A stretch of DNA of 13,246 nt, taken from the NCBI GenBank assembly GCA_937897005.1, contig CALCOQ010000110.1:1-13246 (forward strand). Direction: 5' to 3'. Under the pieces are notes generated by a model. That model saw only the letters and a list, made by a program, of their open reading frames with translations. It had not been told where the DNA came from and did not search any database. This document shows, piece by piece, positions 1-7,370 of the stretch. This stretch comes from an uncultured euryarchaeote (GTDB lineage Archaea > Thermoplasmatota > Poseidoniia > Poseidoniales > Poseidoniaceae). Both the position numbers and the translations under genes were made by a program. How positions within the stretch are numbered: the first letter of the stretch is position 1; the number at the start of each line of letters is the position of its first letter.

Positions 1-40
1 AATCAGTATCAGAAACCGCTTCGGTCACGGTAGCACTCAT
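1..40 (-). CDS. N-terminal start of an unidentified protein, cut by the window edge
   Basis: Reading the minus strand from an ATG at 40-38, the frame stays open to the edge and encodes MSATVTEAVSDTD. It follows the kinase-aldolase gene on the same strand after a 106-nt spacer, which is larger than most gaps in this block. An AT-rich TATA-like octamer lies about 25-32 nt before the ATG and there is no Shine-Dalgarno-like sequence, which would suit a leaderless mRNA. Thirteen residues are too few to assign a family. The call rests on the open frame, the strand and the position, so it is tentative. Confidence 0.45.
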   Translation of the reverse strand, partial: MSATVTEAVSDTD

Positions 41-64
41 GATTGTGCGAAATACTCAGAGGTT

Positions 65-72
65 GTAATACT
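65..72 (-). promoter_or_regulatory. Candidate TATA box for the gene starting at position 40
   Basis: The minus strand reads AGTATTAC here, 25-32 nt upstream of the ATG at 40. This is the distance expected of an archaeal TATA box when transcription begins at or next to the start codon. The absence of a Shine-Dalgarno-like sequence before that ATG fits a leaderless start. It is a short AT-rich match only, with no clear BRE element. Confidence 0.3.
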
Positions 73-109
73 GATGCCGGTCAAAAGGCTGAATCAAGCA
101 TTCACACCC

Positions 110-131
110 AGTAGGCAAATATTCGCCTACT
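110..131. repeat. 22-nt imperfect palindrome in the spacer after the kinase-aldolase gene
   Basis: The half sites AGTAGGCAAAT and ATTCGCCTACT are inverted copies with 10 of 11 positions matching; the single difference can form a G-U pair in minus-strand RNA. The palindrome lies 16-37 nt past the kinase-aldolase stop and 70 nt upstream of the next minus-strand start. No U-tract follows on either strand, so a classical U-rich terminator is not supported. It could be a dimeric-regulator operator for the downstream gene or an mRNA 3'-end hairpin. Confidence 0.6.
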
Positions 132-146
132 TCATCAGTCAATTGT

Positions 147-1685
147 TCACGAGAAACGGGCGAACAGGGTTCGTAGTTCTTCATCGCTGGCTGATGATAT
201 CGCTTCGCCCAGTCCAACTGCATCCATCCCTAGTTCAAACATGGGTTGAACGTCCTTCAGGCTGAGACCACCGACAGGAATGAGGATGACCTCCGGAAAC
301 ATCTCTCGTATCTTCAGCAATTCCTCGATTGGCCAATCCTTTGCCGCATGGAAGAGTTTCAACGCTTCAGCACCTTGGAGAATTGCTTTCTTCGCTTCAC
401 TGATATTCGCTACGCCTGGTACTGCCAGTGCACTGAAATTCTGGCATTCCTCAATGAAGTCAGGGGGATTAGTGGCTGAGAACAGGAACCGAGCCCCTCT
501 CTGTGTTGCTTTCATGACTTGGGATATCGGCTCGGTGATGGTTCCCACTCCTATACAGATGGTCTCCTTGTTCTCGATGAATCTGGCTGGGAGATTGGAC
601 GCACCGGGAGTATCCAGAGAGAACTCCAGTGCCTTCGCTCCAGCGTTGATCAATCGTTCTGCCAGTACCATTGTCTCCTCGATACTCTCACATCGCAGAA
701 TAGGAATGACACCCGCTTTGACAAGACCACTTGCTGCGACCACCTTCTTGCTCATGAGGTCGGCTTCCGATTTATTCCACTCCAATTGGTCTCCTTTGGT
801 GGATTGTTGAACAACAGCGACTTGGTCCGCTCTTCTGAGCGACCAGATTGTATGCCCACTTGCAACGAATCCGAATCCTGAGATGGCGCTGGCGGTCCAT
901 GCATCACCAGAGCCCAGATGTTCGATGGGCAGGTGTACCAACGCCTCCTCTCGTGTTGAGAAGATGTGTTCAGGGCCCGCAACCACTGACCAGCGTTTTT
1001 GGTGGCCATCACGTCTACCTTCGAATTTGTCTTTGAATGTGCAACCGACGGTACTTATGAGCCAACGTTTCGCAATCGCTTGTACCTTTTCTTCTTCGCT
1101 TGAAGCCTCGATTCCGTTATGCTGGCAGATCCAATCAAGGTCTGTGGATGACATCGACAGGAAGTGTATCTTGCGCAGATGAGGCTCTATCATTTCCCAT
1201 GCTTCCTCACGGCTGCACAGTGCTGGTCTGTGGTTGATGTCAAGGCTGATCTTGACGCCATCCAGTTCAGCAAAAGTGAGTACTCGATTCCACAGCGCTC
1301 TTGGGCCATCACCCAGAAATGGAGTGATGCCAGTCAGATGGACCCAGCCCGCATTTGTCAACAGGTTTCGTACTGGAATCGAATCGGCATCCAGTTGGGC
1401 GAATGCGGAATCTGAACGATCATACTCCACTTTCTTTTCTTCTACATTGACCATGTATTCGCCCACCTTGCCGGAAGACCGGAAAATCAGGCTATCTACA
1501 CCGTAGGAGGTGGCGTGGGAAACGATGCCCTTGTCATTTTCTGGAAGCACACTCAACCAGGTGGTATCCCAACCGAATTGAGCCAGTGCGATGGCGACAT
1601 TCAGTTCAGCGCCACCGATGGTGACCTCATCTGAATCAGACATGCGGCGTAGCATTGCCTCGCCAACGCAGATCACGTCAACCAT
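147..1685 (-). CDS. Fused 2-keto-3-deoxy-sugar-acid kinase / KDPG-type aldolase
   Basis: This is a two-domain enzyme of 512 residues. Residues 1-305 are a PfkB/ribokinase-fold kinase of the KdgK type, with GGAELNVA at 24-31, DINHRPAL at 149-156 and the catalytic-base motif GSGDAW at 258-263 (Asp261). Residues 313-512 are a class I KDPG/KDPGal aldolase. The Schiff-base lysine is in ALKLFHAA (Lys443), the catalytic Glu is in LEFSL (Glu354), and GVGT (379-382), PGV (423-425), PVGG (470-473) and GLG (491-493) are also present. The position of the Eda arginine (R49) is Asp358; E. coli DgoA also lacks that arginine, so the aldolase looks more DgoA-like. The inferred role is to phosphorylate 2-keto-3-deoxygluconate or -galactonate and cleave the product to pyruvate and glyceraldehyde 3-phosphate, as in a semi-phosphorylative Entner-Doudoroff route. 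A GAGGT ribosome-binding site (1692-1696) six nt upstream overlaps the Pelota stop and supports this start. Substrate stereochemistry cannot be decided from sequence. Confidence 0.88.
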   Translation of the reverse strand: MVDVICVGEAMLRRMSDSDEVTIGGAELNVAIALAQFGWDTTWLSVLPENDKGIVSHATSYGVDSLIFRSSGKVGEYMVNVEEKKVEYDRSDSAFAQLDADSIPVRNLLTNAGWVHLTGITPFLGDGPRALWNRVLTFAELDGVKISLDINHRPALCSREEAWEMIEPHLRKIHFLSMSSTDLDWICQHNGIEASSEEEKVQAIAKRWLISTVGCTFKDKFEGRRDGHQKRWSVVAGPEHIFSTREEALVHLPIEHLGSGDAWTASAISGFGFVASGHTIWSLRRADQVAVVQQSTKGDQLEWNKSEADLMSKKVVAASGLVKAGVIPILRCESIEETMVLAERLINAGAKALEFSLDTPGASNLPARFIENKETICIGVGTITEPISQVMKATQRGARFLFSATNPPDFIEECQNFSALAVPGVANISEAKKAILQGAEALKLFHAAKDWPIEELLKIREMFPEVILIPVGGLSLKDVQPMFELGMDAVGLGEAISSASDEELRTLFARFS

Positions 1686-1694
1686 GACAATACC

Positions 1695-2753
1695 TCAAAT
1701 CTTGAATCGCAGTAATGCGATTGCTCCTCCGAAACTCAACAATTGCTGTCCATCATCATGCTCAAGGGAACATTGCACCAGTTTTGCTCCGGTATCGGAC
1801 AGGTCAATGACCCATTCCTCCCAAGAAGCTCCATTGATGGAATCCTCTGAACGAAGTGTTTCTGCACTGATCAACATGGTCTCGATAGCACCCTCTTCCT
1901 TCGCCCTCTGCAGTTCCTTCTTGCCGTAGGCGACCGCTCCATCCGTGGCCAGACGTCTCCAGCACTCTCCCAGTAGTCGCACTTCGTTGACCAGACTGTG
2001 CTCGGCGAGGAGTTCTCCTCCCAAGCCCTCATTCAGCACCTCATTGACGCCGGGCCTACCACCTATGGATGTGGCCACAGTCTTGAGTTCCCTGCCGGTG
2101 TGCTGCATTTCTGCGAGCAATCTTTCACGGGCCATTCCTGGACCGCACAACAGCAGTGGGACATCTTCGGGTAACTGCATGTGCAGGTCCTTGGCGATCT
2201 TGATTCGGAACGAATCCTGAACATCTTGACTCGCCTTTGCTCCACCTGAATATTTCCCTCCCCCTCTGAGGGTGAATTGTGCCACTTCTCGAATTCCATG
2301 TGTTGCCAATTCGAAGAGATTGACTTCATCGTGCTCGACAACAGCGATGGCCAGTCTACTCTGACCTCCAGCCCGGCTGGCCTTTTCCAGCAGTTCCACA
2401 TCCACTCTTGGAAACGAAGCCGCTCGCAATTCCACTTCATCTCCTAATTCGATAAGATGGGTATGATGGCTACCCTTGTCCACAGGGGCCTCTTCGATGA
2501 TTCCGTGGACCCTGAGAATGTCACTGAATGCATGGTTCTCATGAGACACGATACGCAGAACAATCCACATTCGTTTGCGCTCTGCGGCTTTTGCTCTACC
2601 ACCTTCTTGTCCCGCAGTGGTCTGGTCTCTACGTTCCCCCAGCATCCCAAGCAATCGACCTTTCTTGCATAGATGAGCAAGAGTCCAGAGGTCATCGTCA
2701 CTGCGAATCCTCAGACGCCATAGGTCGGGCTCGCGTTTGATGACCTGCACCAT
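1695..2753 (-). CDS. pelA: Pelota/Dom34 ribosome-rescue factor
   Basis: Archaeal Pelota works with aEF1A (in place of Hbs1) to split ribosomes stalled on defective mRNAs. From the chosen ATG the protein has 352 residues, the usual family length. Residues 1-128 are the Sm-like N-terminal domain (MVQVIKREPD, then DDDLWTLAHL). Residues 133-245 are the central eRF1_2 domain (RLAIAVVEHDEVNLFEL). Residues 246-352 are the eRF1_3 domain (VAYGKKELQRAKEEGAIETMLIS). The GGQ peptide-release motif is absent, which separates it from aRF1. The start is uncertain: a TTG at 2834 overlaps the fhs stop (TTGA), and an ATG at 2783 has an AGGT five nt upstream. I chose 2753 because residue 1 then aligns with the conserved family N-terminus. 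The stop lies nine nt before the kinase-aldolase start, so the two are probably co-transcribed. Confidence 0.9.
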   Translation of the reverse strand: MVQVIKREPDLWRLRIRSDDDLWTLAHLCKKGRLLGMLGERRDQTTAGQEGGRAKAAERKRMWIVLRIVSHENHAFSDILRVHGIIEEAPVDKGSHHTHLIELGDEVELRAASFPRVDVELLEKASRAGGQSRLAIAVVEHDEVNLFELATHGIREVAQFTLRGGGKYSGGAKASQDVQDSFRIKIAKDLHMQLPEDVPLLLCGPGMARERLLAEMQHTGRELKTVATSIGGRPGVNEVLNEGLGGELLAEHSLVNEVRLLGECWRRLATDGAVAYGKKELQRAKEEGAIETMLISAETLRSEDSINGASWEEWVIDLSDTGAKLVQCSLEHDDGQQLLSFGGAIALLRFKI

Positions 2754-2830
2754 CTCACCGGTTCTGCTCCGCAGATGACACATTTTCAACCTGCGCACTG
2801 AGAATGAGCAGTAATCAGGTTGCTTCTCGT

Positions 2831-4546
2831 TCAACTGAACAGGCCGGTCAGGTTTCCATCTGTATCCATATCCATGTCCACAGCGGCCGGAATCTTCGGC
2901 AGACCAGGCATGGTCATCATTTCACCCAGTACTGCGACCACGAATCCGGCACCGGCATTCAATCGGAATTCCCTTACCGGAATCTCGAATCCAGATGGAG
3001 CGCCAAGCAGATCAGGGTCATGGCTGAATGAATACTGGGTCTTCGCCATGCAGACCGGTAGGTTTCCATAGCCCCAATCCACGATCTGTTTCAGTTGCCG
3101 GTGGGCCTTGGCGCGGATGTTTATTCCAGAACCCCCATAGATCTGTGTTGCTATCTTGAGAATCTTCTCAGCCACCTCTGCATCCTTCTTGAACAACGGA
3201 GTGAACGGCCTTCCTGCGGCGATATGGTCCTCAGTTGCTGCAATCACTGCTCTGGCCAGTTCCAGTCCTCCGATTCCTCCTCTGGCATGGCCCTCGAAGA
3301 TGACTGCATCCTTGGCACCTGAATCCAGTGCTGCTAGACGGAGTGCGTCCAGTTCCGCCTGCGTATCACTACCAAAGCGATTGATGCTGACCACTACAGG
3401 GACACCGAACAGCATCATGTTGCGGATATGTCTGTCGAGGTTGCTCTTTGCACCTGCCAGGACTGCTTCCACATCGGGTTTGTCCATTTCTTCTGAACTT
3501 GGTCTCCGACCCCCTCGGTCCCCAAATGCACCTCCATGCAGTTTCATGGAACGCAGAGTCACGTTGAGTACAATACAATCAGGTCCCCGTCCACTTGTTG
3601 CTGCTTTGATATGCATGAATTTCTCAGCACCCATGTCAGAACCGAATCCGGCTTCGGTCACTACATATTCGCAGCATGCCAATGCTACCCTATCTGCAAT
3701 GATGCTCGAGTTCCCATGAGCGATGTTTGCAAATGGACCGCCATGGATGAAGGCAGGGTCCTTCTCAAGGGTCTGGACCAGGTTTGGCAGGAAGGCATTG
3801 CGTAGCAGCAGAGCCATCGACCCAGCCGCACCAAGTTGTTCTGCCCTGACCGGGTCTCCATCTGAATTCTCGCCTATGATGATGTCGCCAAGGCGATTGC
3901 GCAGGTCCTCATAATCCGAAGCCAGAACCAGTATCGCCATCACTTCACTAGCCGCGGTAATGTCAAAGCGGTCTTCTCGCACGTAACCATTTGCTGCTCC
4001 TCCTTTACCTACGGTCACATTGCGCAGCGCTCGGTCATTCAGATCGATGACTCTTGGCCAACTGATGCGCAATGGGTCAATCGCCAGTTCATTTCCATGT
4101 TTGATGTGATTATCAATCAGCGTGGAAAGAAGATTATGGGCAGAGGTGACAGCATGCAGGTCACCTGTGAAATGCAGGTTGATATCCTCCATCGGCAGAA
4201 CCTGTGAATATCCTCCACCAGCAGCTCCGCCCTTGATTCCGAATACTGGCCCCATACTGGGTTCTCTGATGACGCAGGTGGCCTCTCTTCCATGACGGTT
4301 GATGGCTTGACTCAAACCGATGGTGGTGACGGTTTTTCCTTCTCCGAATGGAGTTGGGTTCACGGAAGTCACCAGAATCAAGTTTCCTTGCGGTTCATCA
4401 AATCTTTTCTTGATACCTTGCCACCTGATCTTGGCCATCCCATCACCGGTCAAGACCAACTCCTCAATGGGGATTCCCAGTTTCCAGGCAATCTCTTCGA
4501 CAGGTGCCATCACTGCGGCTCTGGCGATGTCGAGGTCGCTGTCCAT
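2831..4546 (-). CDS. fhs: Formate-tetrahydrofolate ligase
   Basis: This cytoplasmic enzyme makes 10-formyl-tetrahydrofolate from formate, tetrahydrofolate and ATP, feeding purine and one-carbon metabolism. The 571 residues are close to the usual 550-560. The ATP-binding P-loop is TPFGEGKT at 65-72. The family signature EPSMGPVFGIKGGAAGGG runs over 95-112, followed by PMEDINLHFTGDLHAV at 118-133. The N-terminus (SDLDIARAA, then PVEEIAWKLGI) matches known family starts, which fixes the ATG although no good Shine-Dalgarno sequence precedes it. The stop TGA lies 77 nt before the Pelota ATG. The enzyme is common in bacteria and patchy in archaea, so an old bacterial origin is plausible but was not tested here. 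Functional identity is very secure. Confidence 0.97.
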   Translation of the reverse strand: MDSDLDIARAAVMAPVEEIAWKLGIPIEELVLTGDGMAKIRWQGIKKRFDEPQGNLILVTSVNPTPFGEGKTVTTIGLSQAINRHGREATCVIREPSMGPVFGIKGGAAGGGYSQVLPMEDINLHFTGDLHAVTSAHNLLSTLIDNHIKHGNELAIDPLRISWPRVIDLNDRALRNVTVGKGGAANGYVREDRFDITAASEVMAILVLASDYEDLRNRLGDIIIGENSDGDPVRAEQLGAAGSMALLLRNAFLPNLVQTLEKDPAFIHGGPFANIAHGNSSIIADRVALACCEYVVTEAGFGSDMGAEKFMHIKAATSGRGPDCIVLNVTLRSMKLHGGAFGDRGGRRPSSEEMDKPDVEAVLAGAKSNLDRHIRNMMLFGVPVVVSINRFGSDTQAELDALRLAALDSGAKDAVIFEGHARGGIGGLELARAVIAATEDHIAAGRPFTPLFKKDAEVAEKILKIATQIYGGSGINIRAKAHRQLKQIVDWGYGNLPVCMAKTQYSFSHDPDLLGAPSGFEIPVREFRLNAGAGFVVAVLGEMMTMPGLPKIPAAVDMDMDTDGNLTGLFS

Positions 4547-4563
4547 GGACGCTGTGGCAGATA

Positions 4564-4580
4564 GACGCTCTTTGAGCGTT
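4564..4580. repeat. Short hairpin upstream of fhs
   Basis: ACGCTC (4565-4570) and GAGCGT (4574-4579) form a perfect six-bp stem around a TTT loop, extended by a possible G-U pair at the ends. It lies 18 nt before the fhs ATG in the leader as transcribed from the minus strand, and follows a second hairpin. No U-tract follows it. Confidence 0.55.
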
Positions 4581-4586
4581 CCCTCA

Positions 4587-4608
4587 TGAGGGCCCTATTG
4601 GGTCCTCA
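4587..4608. repeat. Hairpin directly after the flotillin stop
   Basis: TGAGGGCCC and GGGTCCTCA flank a TATT loop, with eight of nine positions complementary. The remaining pair is G-U in plus-strand RNA and an A-C mismatch in minus-strand RNA. The hairpin begins one nt after the flotillin stop codon and overlaps a perfect 12-bp palindrome, CCCTCATGAGGG (4581-4592). With the neighbouring hairpin it fills most of the 63-nt gap to fhs. No U-run follows, so it may separate transcripts by processing or pausing rather than act as a U-tract terminator. Confidence 0.6.
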
Positions 4609-4609
4609 A

Positions 4610-6022
4610 TCATTCGCTCTTGTCTTCAGCCATCGAGCCCAGATAAGACGGTAGGTCAACACCAGCCATCTTGGCGACATCGTGTATCGGAGGTAGGCTG
4701 TTGATCAAGTTGGAAACGAAATTGGCTGTACTGGAGCTATCTGCCCCACCTGAGTCCCAGACGGTGATCTTGTCTATCTGCAGGTTGCTGATAGCCTCTA
4801 CCTGTCGGGCCACGATATTCTCTATCTTCTCCACCATCAACAGGGTGGCTGCAGCCTTGGGGTCTCCTCCACTTGCCTTGACAAGTTTCTCGTATCCCAT
4901 TGCCTTGGCATTGAGAACCTCTGCGATTCCTTCAGCCTCTGCACGACGTAAGGAGAGGATTGCATCTGCCTCACCTTGTGCGGTGCGGCGGATTCTTTCA
5001 GCCTCTGCTTCTGCAGCAATCTCAATCTGAGTTTTAGCAATTTCTTCGCGAACGATCTCCTCGGCTTTGAGGCGCTCTTGTTCAAGGGAGTATTGTGCCT
5101 TCTGGATCTCGGTTTCTGCTTGCCGTCTTGCGACCTCAGATCTCTGTAGCGCTGCAGCCTCCTTTTCTGCGAGACCAGCATTGTAATCGGCGATGTTGGC
5201 CTTTGCCAGGTTCTCTCCCTCGATACCGAGCGCTTCTTGACTCTGGACGTAGACACGCTGGTTGATCTCAGCACCTTTCTTACCTTTCTCAGATTCAGCC
5301 ATGTGCTCAGCAACTTCAACTTCTCTCTGACGGTCTGCTTCTGCAGTTCCTACAGCACCATCTCTCTGGGCCTGAGCAACATCGACTCGTGCAGCTTCGA
5401 CGGCTGTTGCAGCAGCCTTCTTACCGATGCTCTCGATATAGTTCGCCTCATCGTGGATATCGGTGATGTTGACGTTGATCAGGTATAGTCCGACCTTGTT
5501 CAACTCGGGCTCGACATGGCTGCGGATGAGTTCAAGGAAGGACTCACGGTCCTGATTGATCTGCTCGATCCTCAGCGAGGCGACAGTCAATCGCAATTGT
5601 CCAAAGATGATCTCCTTCGCCATCTCCTCTATCTGGGTTGCTTGTTGGCCCAATAGTCTCTCAGCCGCATTCTGCATGATCTCACTGACGGTGCTGACTC
5701 CGATGGTGAATGTGCTTGGAACATTGATTCGAATGTTCTGGAGTGACAGTGCGTTCTGTAGGTCGATGAGGATGGTCATCGGTCTGAGGTCAATGAAGGC
5801 ATAATCCTGGAACAGAGGCCAAACGAACTTACCACCACCGTGGTGACATTGCGCGAATTGCCCCTCTTGGGTCTTACCATAGATGACCAGTATCTTGTCC
5901 GATGGGCAGCGTTTGAATCTCGATGCATACAGCAGCACCGAAAGTGCGAGTAATCCTATGAACGCCAGAATGGCGATCGTCATTATTCCTGTTCCATCAT
6001 CTGTGTGGCTCGTCATGTTCAT
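4610..6022 (-). CDS. Flotillin-like SPFH membrane-scaffold protein
   Basis: This 470-residue protein has the order seen in bacterial FloT/YqiK-type flotillins. A single N-terminal membrane helix spans about 13-33. An SPFH/PHB domain covers roughly 36-205 (ILVIYGK, GGGKFVWPLFQDYAFIDLRP, IDLQNALSLQNIRINVPSTFTIGV). A long Ala/Glu-rich coiled coil follows at about 205-375 with repeated EA/AE steps, and then a C-terminal assembly region (ISNLQIDKITVWDSGG). Family members oligomerise and organise membrane microdomains, usually with an NfeD partner. The start ATG overlaps the upstream NfeD stop by four nt (ATGA), implying translational coupling; GAGG lies four nt upstream. An ATG two codons later is also possible. 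Domain identity is secure; the cellular process it serves in this organism is unknown. Confidence 0.93.
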   Translation of the reverse strand: MNMTSHTDDGTGIMTIAILAFIGLLALSVLLYASRFKRCPSDKILVIYGKTQEGQFAQCHHGGGKFVWPLFQDYAFIDLRPMTILIDLQNALSLQNIRINVPSTFTIGVSTVSEIMQNAAERLLGQQATQIEEMAKEIIFGQLRLTVASLRIEQINQDRESFLELIRSHVEPELNKVGLYLINVNITDIHDEANYIESIGKKAAATAVEAARVDVAQAQRDGAVGTAEADRQREVEVAEHMAESEKGKKGAEINQRVYVQSQEALGIEGENLAKANIADYNAGLAEKEAAALQRSEVARRQAETEIQKAQYSLEQERLKAEEIVREEIAKTQIEIAAEAEAERIRRTAQGEADAILSLRRAEAEGIAEVLNAKAMGYEKLVKASGGDPKAAATLLMVEKIENIVARQVEAISNLQIDKITVWDSGGADSSSTANFVSNLINSLPPIHDVAKMAGVDLPSYLGSMAEDKSE

Positions 6023-6630
6023 TCATCCTCATTATTTTCCTTGGAGAATGGTACGACGACCATTCTTCCAGCGATTACATCATTCACGGTTACCATCGAT
6101 CCTGTTTTCAGGTACAGTTTCTCATCCTCAGCAGAGGCATCAAGAGTTCGCATTGCACCTTGGATATTAACCTGTATCTGACCAACCTCTCCAGGTTTGA
6201 TTCTCATGTACACAGTTCCAGTTTGTCCGATGGCATTGTTGATGTCCATGGTGCCGCTGGTCTGAATGTTGTGGAATACCTGAAACAGTTTTCCCATGCT
6301 CCACATTGAACCGCCACCAGCCACAGTACCAGCAAGTAGTGCTACCATGTCATTCTGATCAGAGCGGGAGAATGCCAGACCAATCAGGCCGAACATCATC
6401 ACGAAGGCGATTATTCCTTGAAATGTGAATGCCTTGAATGAGAGGTCGGCCCCCATATCGACGTCCAGACCAAGCGCTCCATCGAGAAGTCCTCCAGCCA
6501 CACCGCCGATCATGAGCAGAAAGAACCAGGCCAGAAACAACAGTCCTCCAACAAGTGCTGCTGAAGCAAAAAGGAGATCCAGGCCGGAGACATCACCAAG
6601 TCCGACGAGTTCAAACAGATTCCATGCCAT
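6019..6630 (-). CDS. Short-form NfeD-like membrane protein, flotillin partner
   Basis: The 203 residues contain three probable membrane helices (about 20-48, 68-90, 94-116) and a C-terminal OB-fold domain at about 128-197 (GQTGTVYMRIKPGEVGQIQVNIQG, ending in IAGRMVVVPF). This matches the short NfeD class such as YuaF, which lacks the serine-protease domain of long NfeD proteins and is typically encoded next to flotillin. That arrangement is seen here, with a four-nt stop/start overlap. A strong ribosome-binding site, GGAGGTGA, ends five nt before the ATG. The acidic tail (KENNEDE) is probably cytoplasmic. The role is inferred to be stabilising or localising the flotillin assembly. Confidence 0.85.
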   Translation of the reverse strand: MAWNLFELVGLGDVSGLDLLFASAALVGGLLFLAWFFLLMIGGVAGGLLDGALGLDVDMGADLSFKAFTFQGIIAFVMMFGLIGLAFSRSDQNDMVALLAGTVAGGGSMWSMGKLFQVFHNIQTSGTMDINNAIGQTGTVYMRIKPGEVGQIQVNIQGAMRTLDASAEDEKLYLKTGSMVTVNDVIAGRMVVVPFSKENNEDE

Positions 6631-6645
6631 GATTTCACCTCCAGT

Positions 6646-6927
6646 TCAGTTAACCTTGCCCTTCCGACTGGTGGCAGAGGCTTTGTTGCTTTCCCCTTTT
6701 CCCTTTTGACCCCATTCGATGAATTTTCGCTCTAGGGTCATCAGTGGACCGAGAGATGCTCCGACGATGATGGCGATCCACAGTGATGATAACTTCAATG
6801 CAATGCCTCCGAAGACCATCAATATTGGAATCATCACCCATACGAAGCGCCGAATCAAGACCCAATATCCACCCATCAAAGACTCATGACTTTCATCTTC
6901 TATCATTCGACTGAGAGCACTTCCCAT
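6646..6927 (-). CDS. Small two-helix membrane protein of unknown function
   Basis: I do not recognise the family. The 93-residue protein has a short polar, acidic N-terminus, two hydrophobic segments (about 22-43 and 47-64) and a basic Lys/Ser-rich tail (KGKGESNKASATSRKGK). The helices form a hairpin with both ends probably on the same side, likely cytoplasmic by the positive-inside rule. GAGGT lies seven nt before the ATG and overlaps the upstream stop region. Gaps are nine nt to the gene before it and 15 nt to the NfeD gene after it. The packing argues strongly that it is translated and works with the flotillin/NfeD pair. Confidence 0.72.
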   Translation of the reverse strand: MGSALSRMIEDESHESLMGGYWVLIRRFVWVMIPILMVFGGIALKLSSLWIAIIVGASLGPLMTLERKFIEWGQKGKGESNKASATSRKGKVN

Positions 6928-6936
6928 GCGGATACC

Positions 6937-7275
6937 TCAGAACAGCCATTTGGTGAGGAACCAGCAAATGATGAACCAGAAGAAAGTGATCCATAGACTA
7001 GATTTGTCCCTTTTTCCGGCTGCTTTCTCTATCAGTGTACCTTCTTCATTCCTGTATGTATTGGTACGTTCGTGCTTGTTGTATCCCTGCAACTCTGTGA
7101 GTGTATTGTTGCGTTTCTCTTGAATCCAGAAATATCCGGCCAGAACCACCATTGCTGCACCGCTTGAACCAAACAATGTGGTCATCGGCCCCTCAAGTTC
7201 TTCCCACATCCCGAACATCAGGAATATCTGGGTCAGGCCGAGCAACATCCAGATGAGTGAGCCGTTATTCTTCAT
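6937..7275 (-). CDS. Small three-helix membrane protein of unknown function, first gene of the flotillin operon
   Basis: I do not recognise the family. The 112 residues have three probable membrane helices: about 7-24 (LIWMLLGLTQIFLMFGMW), 33-51, and 92-110, a very aromatic stretch (LWITFFWFIICWFLTKWLF). A charged loop of about 40 residues lies between helices two and three (EKRNNTLTELQGYNKHERT). The ATG has no Shine-Dalgarno-like sequence, but a TATA-like element lies about 30 nt upstream, which fits a leaderless first gene of a transcript. It opens the minus-strand block, divergent from aroE, and is followed nine nt later by the second small membrane protein. Confidence 0.7.
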   Translation of the reverse strand: MKNNGSLIWMLLGLTQIFLMFGMWEELEGPMTTLFGSSGAAMVVLAGYFWIQEKRNNTLTELQGYNKHERTNTYRNEEGTLIEKAAGKRDKSSLWITFFWFIICWFLTKWLF

Positions 7276-7300
7276 GGAGTTCGTACTGCCGTGCAGGTGT

Positions 7301-7317
7301 TCAATTATGAGGTTAAT
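7301..7317. promoter_or_regulatory. AT-rich element in the divergent promoter region
   Basis: This is the most AT-rich part of the spacer between the divergent operons. On the minus strand, ATAATT sits 28-33 nt before the ATG at 7275, the spacing expected of a TATA box for a leaderless transcript of the small membrane protein/flotillin operon. On the plus strand the same bases would place initiation near 7332, giving a leader of about 40 nt for the aroE ATG at 7371. Shared use is an inference from position. Confidence 0.35.
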
Positions 7318-7370
7318 GCCGGATGGTTTGCAGGCGTTTCATTCAAGTGCTCCATTCACTGCCTATAGTC

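Noticed and set aside
74..265. Plus-strand open frame of 63 codons near the left edge
   Set aside because: It runs over the palindrome and into the antisense of the kinase-aldolase, with no ribosome-binding site or recognisable protein features.
280..810. Plus-strand open frame of 176 codons
   Set aside because: It is antisense to the aldolase domain, whose catalytic motifs are unambiguous, and shows no family signal.
1695..2753. Assignment as class-1 release factor aRF1
   Set aside because: There is no GGQ motif and the N-terminal domain and length match Pelota/Dom34.
3156..3719. Plus-strand open frame of 187 codons
   Set aside because: It is antisense to formate-tetrahydrofolate ligase and is a low-complexity Ser/Ala/Pro shadow.
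4581..4608. Intrinsic terminator after the flotillin gene
   Set aside because: The stems are not followed by a U-tract on either strand, so only a hairpin can be claimed.
7323..7370. N-terminal extension of shikimate dehydrogenase from the upstream ATG
   Set aside because: The extra 16 residues precede the point where family members begin, and the extension has no ribosome-binding site. It remains possible but less likely.
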